Of a DNA stretch of 64,000 nt, positions 58,449-64,000 are shown one piece after another. The stretch lies in NCBI GenBank assembly GCA_022985045.1, contig CM040970.1:16538204-16602203 (forward strand), given 5' to 3'. Source of the stretch: Macadamia tetraphylla (taxonomy: Eukaryota; Streptophyta; Magnoliopsida; Proteales; Proteaceae). Made by a program: the position numbers and the translations under genes. The first letter of the stretch is position 1; each line of letters starts with the position of its first letter. The notes beneath the pieces were generated by a model, which was not told the origin of the DNA, did no database searches, and saw only the letters and a list, made by a program, of their open reading frames with translations.

Positions 58449-60260
58449 AAAAGGTTTCTATGAGGGAGTGTAGCTAGCTCATGCACCTAGATACAGGTGA
58501 GGCAAATTGACTAGCCCACCCTCATGAAATGGACAATTGACTAGACCACCCTCCATGAAATGGAAAATGACATTTCTATAGATGCTTCGGCCTTCTTTGG
58601 TATCATTTTACTTTTTGATTTTTGTTGACAAAAAGAGTTTTGACTGCATTTGATATCATTTATGGAGGTTATTTCTATTTTAAAAAAATTGATAAAACAT
58701 AAAAGTCAAAAAGAGATCAAGAGTCATTCATGTGTTTTGGCAAAAATTGATTTTCAATTATTTTTGCTCGATTTTAATGAGCACGTGCTTAAAGTCCTAA
58801 TATGGAAGGGTTAAGTAGTCATTTTTTTTTTTGTAATTAAAATTGAAGCCCTTTGCCCCTCTTCTTCAGTCTAAAGTGGAGAAAAAGAGTTATAAGGAAG
58901 ATGGGTAAACTGATAACATTTTAATTTGCATGGTTATCCACAAACCGCAACACGGCCTCACAGTGGGTAGTAGGCTTACTGAATGGTCATGATAAACAGT
59001 TACTAATAACAGATTATTTAATGACAGGAAACCCTTCTGAAGGAAGCGCCAGGGCCCTTTTGTTTGGAGTAGAATCTGCCATAGGGTGTCAAGTACGTAA
59101 CTCTCACAGATATATGGACTAACTCAGAGATACTTCAGAAGCTTATTTTTTATTTAGGGAATCTTTGTGGCCTCAAGTGTGGTGCCAGTTCTTTTGAAAG
59201 TGTATAAAACTCTAGCTAATGTAAAATGTAGGCTAGCTCCCAACACTGAGCAAGTATCGTTCTTTGCTTCCAGCAAAAGCAACCTTGGCAAACGGTAGGT
59301 ACCCACTGCCCTTTTTTATCACACAATTTTGGCAAACGGTAGTATTACCGCTGCCCCCTTTGTACAACCTTAATCTTAATCTTTTTCTGTTTATATCAAA
59401 AAAAAAAAGATGGGTGAAGGGAATCTCTTCACCCATTTCTTCAAAAAACCATTTTGCACATAGAGATATCAAACTATTTCTCACAAAAAACCATTTTCAT
59501 CAAGTAATTACCAAACCATTTTTATGTTTTGATAAAAAAACGATTTTCATTAATGATTTTTGTTAGATAGGTAAAAAGAAAAAAGAAAATGATATTAAAG
59601 AGAGCCTTCCCCGTGCACTCCCATTAGCTCTCACACATGCACATGCATAGGAACCACACTTCCCGAGAGTTTAATGGATGAAATTACCGGATTTGTAGAG
59701 GAGTGTCTTGCTTGCTTGCACTCGAAACATGGCAGTCCACTATTCACAGTACGTTTCACAAGGGAAGATCTATGGATCTCTTGCCATCTCGCAAACCCAG
59801 TATTTCATATTTTCACAAAGATTGTTAGGAGATGGTGAAAGGTTGAGGACCTGTTTTGACTACTCTCATATTGGTAGTTTCTCTTACCTATGTACTCCTT
59901 CCTTGGAGACCCTTGTCTCTTCTTCCTTTAGAACTTCATCCCAAGTATCTTTGCCTCTCACCGAAAACAGTCTTCTACTTCCAGCAAGATCAGAAACCAT
60001 CATTATCCTTTCTCGAAACACACAACTTCCCCTTTGGTGTATCTTCATCAGTCTGTAACAATCATCCTTTTCAGCCAAGTGCTTCTGATTTCCAAGCTTT
60101 TTCTCCTTAATCAAAGGATTTCTACTTCAGCAAATCACACAGCACCCTTAACAGCTCTTGCTATCTCATAAACATACACCAATGGGAATGAGAGGAGAAT
60201 GAAAAGGGAAGGCTTTTTTTTTTGGTGGAAAAGAACACAGGGATTTGATATTCCTATTTC
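58449..60260. other. Non-coding stretch, no gene recognised
   Basis: Open segments of up to 116 codons at 59,708-60,058 lack any motif I know and overlap an equally open antisense frame. A short repeat 'ttggcaaacggtag' occurs twice (about 59,286 and 59,330). Confidence 0.35.
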
Positions 60261-60270
60261 TCATCAAGTA

Positions 60271-60765
60271 GATTGGCACTGTTTCTCACTGAGCGGGGGA
60301 AGGAGTGAGACTACATGATGAAGGTCATGAAACGGTATGAAGTGGAAATGTGGAAGTGTGAAGTGATTCCGAATGTGAACTTAATGAGGAGTGGATATTT
60401 CTTGTATGCTCATGGTTATATATTGTGAATGCTACTATGTTGTGTGTGTTCAGGTTGAATAAGTGAAATTTAATCACTGAACTGTGATAGCTCACAGCAT
60501 GGTTAACTTTTCTTTGCAGAGTCTTGACCATCGGAAGGTAGTGAGACCCATATCTAAGGAGGGTGTGAAAGACCAGTCATCTTTTTGTTTTTATTTTGTG
60601 CTTGTGATGTAAATACTTTTGTGAATTCAAGTAAGGTTGAACAATGTATATATTGTAAATATTTGGTAATTTTGAGATGTATATTATGCTTCTGCATATG
60701 TTGTGTGTTTAGTAGTTAATATTTGTATCCTTCTATCTCCGCCTGTGAGGGCTGCTTCATTTCCA
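60271..60765 (+). mobile_element. Gypsy-LTR-like repeat, copy B (truncated)
   Basis: Matches the element at 45,188-45,770 through most of its length, including 'gtggaagtgtgaagtgattc', 'tatattgtgaatgctac' and 'gaccagtcatctttttgtt'. The left part of copy A is absent. Confidence 0.6.
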
Positions 60766-61326
60766 CTAATACATATCAATATTGATATCATCTTCAAAAA
60801 ATCAATCAATTCGTCAACCAATACCATGAACTAAAACCTTGTGAGGAAGTTAACAGATTTGTTGTGAGAAGTTAAAATTCTATTGTCACATTTTCCTTCA
60901 CTTGCCGTCTTGGACATACATATTTCCAACCCAAAGGGGTAATAACATATTCACATTGTAGTATTTTTTTCAACATAAAATGTATTAGTTTCATCCATCT
61001 TGGTCTTCAAGATAGAATCATAGTTTCAAAGATCCAGATCATCCGGATCAATCCTAGTTGATACCCACCTAGATCAAAATCGACTTGTATCGATCTGGAT
61101 CCACCAGAATGTGTCTCCAATTGGCCAATAGAATCGGTTAAAAAATAAATAAATTCTTTGCATCCCTGCGTTCTGATTTCAATTTTTAAACATGGTATAA
61201 AGCCGGTAATTAAAGAAAAAACCAAAATATCTTGAGATAGCCCATTTACAACTTTTGTAGATGAGCATATTCAATTCACAACATGGTTGGCAATCTCCTA
61301 TTAGAAGATGTTACAACTTACAAGAC
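60766..61326. other. Non-coding stretch downstream of the OTU gene
   Basis: Contains the 3' flank and 3'UTR of the minus-strand OTU gene. A 'gatcatccggatcaatcc' type repetitive block lies at 61,015-61,110. No gene is recognised. Confidence 0.35.
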
Positions 61327-62215
61327 CTACTGCCTCGAAACATTAGGGATGACAGAGTTGTAGTGCTCACCAAGCCCAAATGCATGCTTGTGATATGATA
61401 GCATAATACTGGGATTAGACAAGCCACCGCTACCATCAGATGACTTGTACTCCTTTCCCATCTCCACATCCGGAAAGGAACCTGAAAATACCAATATATG
61501 TTTTCTTAGGCAATGTGTCAAAGCACCAAGTTCAAGTTGTCCTCCCCATGCTGCTGTTGACTCCACTTCTTGACAATACTTCTCAAATAGCTCTAAAACA
61601 GAATCATTGGAATCCACTTCTATATTATTATCTGATAGGAAAAAAGGTAGGAAATCAGATGCATGCTCCCTCATATAAGAGGCCACCATTTGTCGAAGCT
61701 CTTGATAACTACTGCAAGGAGAAGAAGAACCTCCAGAAAAGAACGCCAGTTGATCCTCAACAGCACGATAAAGACAATGTCCATCTGGTTTTATTTCCTT
61801 AACCATCAATCCTAGGGGCTCAAGTTTTCTCTCCAACTTCTCATTTTCAATCATGCGATCACTTACAATGCTGCTCTGTTCATCCTGTATTCTTTGCTCT
61901 CTTGCTGCTTCTTGCTGTGCTCTTTTCTCTTTCTTCTTCAGACTTTTGCTTGGCTTGGAAGTGTCACCCTGTGTGGTAACAGAAACACCAGCTATGGCCT
62001 TAACTAAAGTGTCGAGATTACCCTTCTCCTTGCCGTTGCTGTTACTGTAGCCTAATGAAGCAAGTTCCTGTGACTGTTGTTCTTTGAGTTTAGTCGAAAG
62101 TTGAGAAATCTCATCCTCCACCTGCTTCTTCTTGGCTTTCTGTTCAGCCTTGCTGCCTTTCGCAGCTGCCTTTTTCAAACTAATTTCCTTGTGCTGCAGT
62201 TGGGCAATCTCATTC
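61327..62215 (-). CDS. OTUD6/OTU5-like deubiquitinase, terminal exon (5' part outside window)
   Basis: The product is a cysteine protease of the ovarian-tumour family that removes ubiquitin; Arabidopsis OTU5 and animal OTUD6B have the same layout. The exon starts after the acceptor 'ttttcacag' with phase 2 and reads 'NEIAQLQHKEISLKKAAAKG', the family's charged N-terminal helix. It continues through a lysine-rich coiled coil to an OTU domain over about the last 175 of 295 visible residues. The catalytic centre DGHC is at visible residues 144-147 (Cys147), and the C-terminal catalytic His is in GEHYNS (His284). The stop TAG is at 61,329-61,327. The N-terminal exon encoding a TRxEMxSRH-type segment was not found up to 64,000, so the preceding intron exceeds 1.78 kb. 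Confidence 0.9.
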
Positions 62216-64000
62216 CTGTGAAAAACCAGGCTTGTAAGTCAATTTTAGAAACAATATGTACAAATGAAACAAAAGTTTGAAAATGGTAATAATATGACTA
62301 TTGACTGCCCATAGTCAATTATGTAAGCCACTTTAGTTCAAAGAAAAACACAACCTACCAAAACCATAGTAACATGTTTTATAGGATTGGCCATCCCAAA
62401 TCCAAATAACGGATCAATGAGAAAGATATGTAAATACATAGTGGATTGGCTGATCTTGCTAGTTATCTTAGTATTTTGTAGGTTTGGAGGACAATCCAGT
62501 AGCAACTGAAAGGTCAAACAAATCATTCATTCTCTCTCCCAAAAACTCTTCCCTTTTTCCTTTTCCTCTCCCTCTTTATCAAAGTCACTGCTCATAGGTA
62601 CTACTCGCAATCTCATAAAATCACCTAATTTCTTATTCTTCTCTAATAATTCCTATTTATATATTTTAGGAATTCTCCAAGTTCTTTACGACCTAATCAA
62701 TCTACCCTTTCTCCTACCACCTTTTATGTGAATAAAATAGAAGAGTCAAGAAAATCATGTATTCGAAACAAAAAAGAGGGAATTTTTCTTCTCATCTCTT
62801 ACCAATTGAGCACATTTAAGGATCAGGATCGGAATACATATGGGCCACCATTGATCCTGATGCCTGACCGATTCCCAGAGGTATTTACTGGATTGGCAAC
62901 TAACAATCCTGAACTAGATTGAGGAATCTGGCCAATCCAATCGTGATCCTTGAAATCATGAATGAACACAAACAAAATAATCCAAGTGACAAAAAATTTT
63001 CTCCTTCTTAAGTTCCCACACCCCCACCCCCACACCAAAAAAAAAAAAAAGAGGATACCATGAGGTTGCTGTTCATTAACCCATGCAAGTCCTATTTGTT
63101 CATCTTGTTTCTAATTTCTAAACATCAACTTTTCCTTTACCCATTGGAGGGGCTTAGGTAGGATGAACCCTAGGTCCAGGCTAAACACCTCCCTTACAAG
63201 GATCCCAAGTTACCCAAATCAGAAAAGTTCACAAAAGAGAAACCTTCTGATGAAGGTAAAATTCTAACAATCACTCACAAATAAATAGAATATGTGCTCT
63301 ATAGAAGATAGTAATGATCAAATGATCAGATTAAAACTAATTTGAAGCAGTATGTATTCAGCAATAATTGAAAAAAAAAAAAAAAAGAGGATAATAAACC
63401 TACCAAAACAATGATTAAATAGATAGCAGCAAGCTTGAATAGAATCTCATGTAGCAATACCTACTTAAAGGAGAGAAAATAGAGTAAAAGAGAAGAATAA
63501 GATAGCTAATGGCTTCCCACAAAGAAACTGGAGCAGAATCTCACTGTTCCCTTAAGGCTTCCCACTCTACTGAATCACACAGCACTCCATTGCAGAGAAA
63601 CAAACTTTCATTCATCAAAATCATCTGTGAGCCTTGGCTTTTACAATCTATTTAAATAAAAATTGAATAGCAATCCCAATCTGAATAGGAAAGTTAAAAC
63701 CTATTGCTAAGCAACATAAATAAGAAGCATAATAATAAAAATAAAACTTCTCGTGCAAGGTGAGGGAATTCAAAGCCTCTTAAACAACTTAAATAAAAAC
63801 TAAAATAATGAAGCCTAATCCCATAGCCCTACCTTCTACCCATATTTTAGGTCCATTAAAGTGGATTTGGCTCGTCTTCAATTCTTCATCTACCAAATCC
63901 TTACCTGTGCACCGACATGTGTCCCATTCTAATCCAATGGCTATAAATTAAACAGCTTTTTCAAACCCTTTTCCCCCAAAAAACAGCATCTAGTCTATTG
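62216..64000 (-). other. Intron of the OTU gene (continues past window)
   Basis: No coding exon was found on the minus strand in this interval. It contains a poly-C/poly-A tract at 63,020-63,051, a poly-A run at 63,369-63,386 and the truncated LTR copy at 63,490-63,866. Confidence 0.6.
63490..63866 (-). mobile_element. Truncated LTR, same family as the one in AMP1 intron 4
   Basis: Shares with about 35,450-35,825 the phrases 'atggcttcccac', 'tactga.tc.cacagca', 'gagccttggcttttacaa', 'gtgcaaggt.agggaa'-like and 'cccatattttagg.ccattaaagtgg'. The copy stops at 63,866, short of the TGATGCAAATT end. Confidence 0.6.

Noticed and set aside
59708..60114. Overlapping sense and antisense frames of 116 and 76 codons
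   Set aside because: Neither has a recognisable domain. They may be decayed retroelement sequence but nothing supports it.
61440..61802. 120-codon plus-strand open frame
   Set aside because: Antisense shadow of the OTU exon.
1..64000. CRISPR arrays, operons, ribosome-binding sites
   Set aside because: The window is plant nuclear DNA; no regularly spaced short repeats with unique spacers were seen.

Overview
This is a TE-rich, AT-rich stretch of a flowering-plant nuclear chromosome. The evidence is intron-rich protein genes with plant-specific relatives (an AMP1-type carboxypeptidase, a plant SKA3-like kinetochore protein, an OTUD6-type deubiquitinase), a nuclear tRNA-Arg(CCU), and plant LINEs, Au-type SINEs, gypsy LTRs, hAT MITEs and gene-capturing Mutator-like elements. 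I cannot place it below the level of angiosperm from sequence alone.

Layout. 1-16,400 holds no intact gene. It has a gypsy-type LTR, a decayed LINE ORF1, two hAT-type MITEs with 8-bp target duplications, an inverted-repeat element carrying a LysM receptor-kinase (LYK4/5-like) fragment, LINE and Copia scraps, a 325-bp tandem duplication, an eight-unit minisatellite, and a 1.6-kb Mutator-like element with a 9-bp target duplication that ends 493 bp before the next start codon. 16,931-43,784 (+) is one gene, an AMP1-like glutamate carboxypeptidase II of ten exons. Its intron 1 is 14.1 kb and intron 4 is 7.1 kb, both packed with nested transposons. One base is missing in exon 6, next to a zinc-ligand histidine, so the predicted frame breaks there.

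43,785-52,974 is again repeats: a gypsy-LTR-like copy, LINE remnants and 3' tails, a 1.63-kb Pack-MULE with about 104-bp terminal inverted repeats that captured pieces of the gamma-tubulin complex gene GCP3, and a tRNA-derived SINE. 52,975-57,300 (-) is a complete nine-exon, 322-residue SKA3-like kinetochore gene with an hAT element in its last intron. A tRNA-Arg(CCU) gene lies 177 bp upstream of its start codon. 57,600-61,300 holds MITEs and an LTR fragment. 61,327-62,215 (-) is the last exon of an OTUD6/OTU5-like deubiquitinase; its earlier exon or exons lie beyond the window.

The genes have no evident shared pathway. The most distinctive feature is repeated gene capture: two, probably three, inverted-repeat DNA elements in 64 kb carry host gene pieces (LYK, GCP3 and an unidentified gene).
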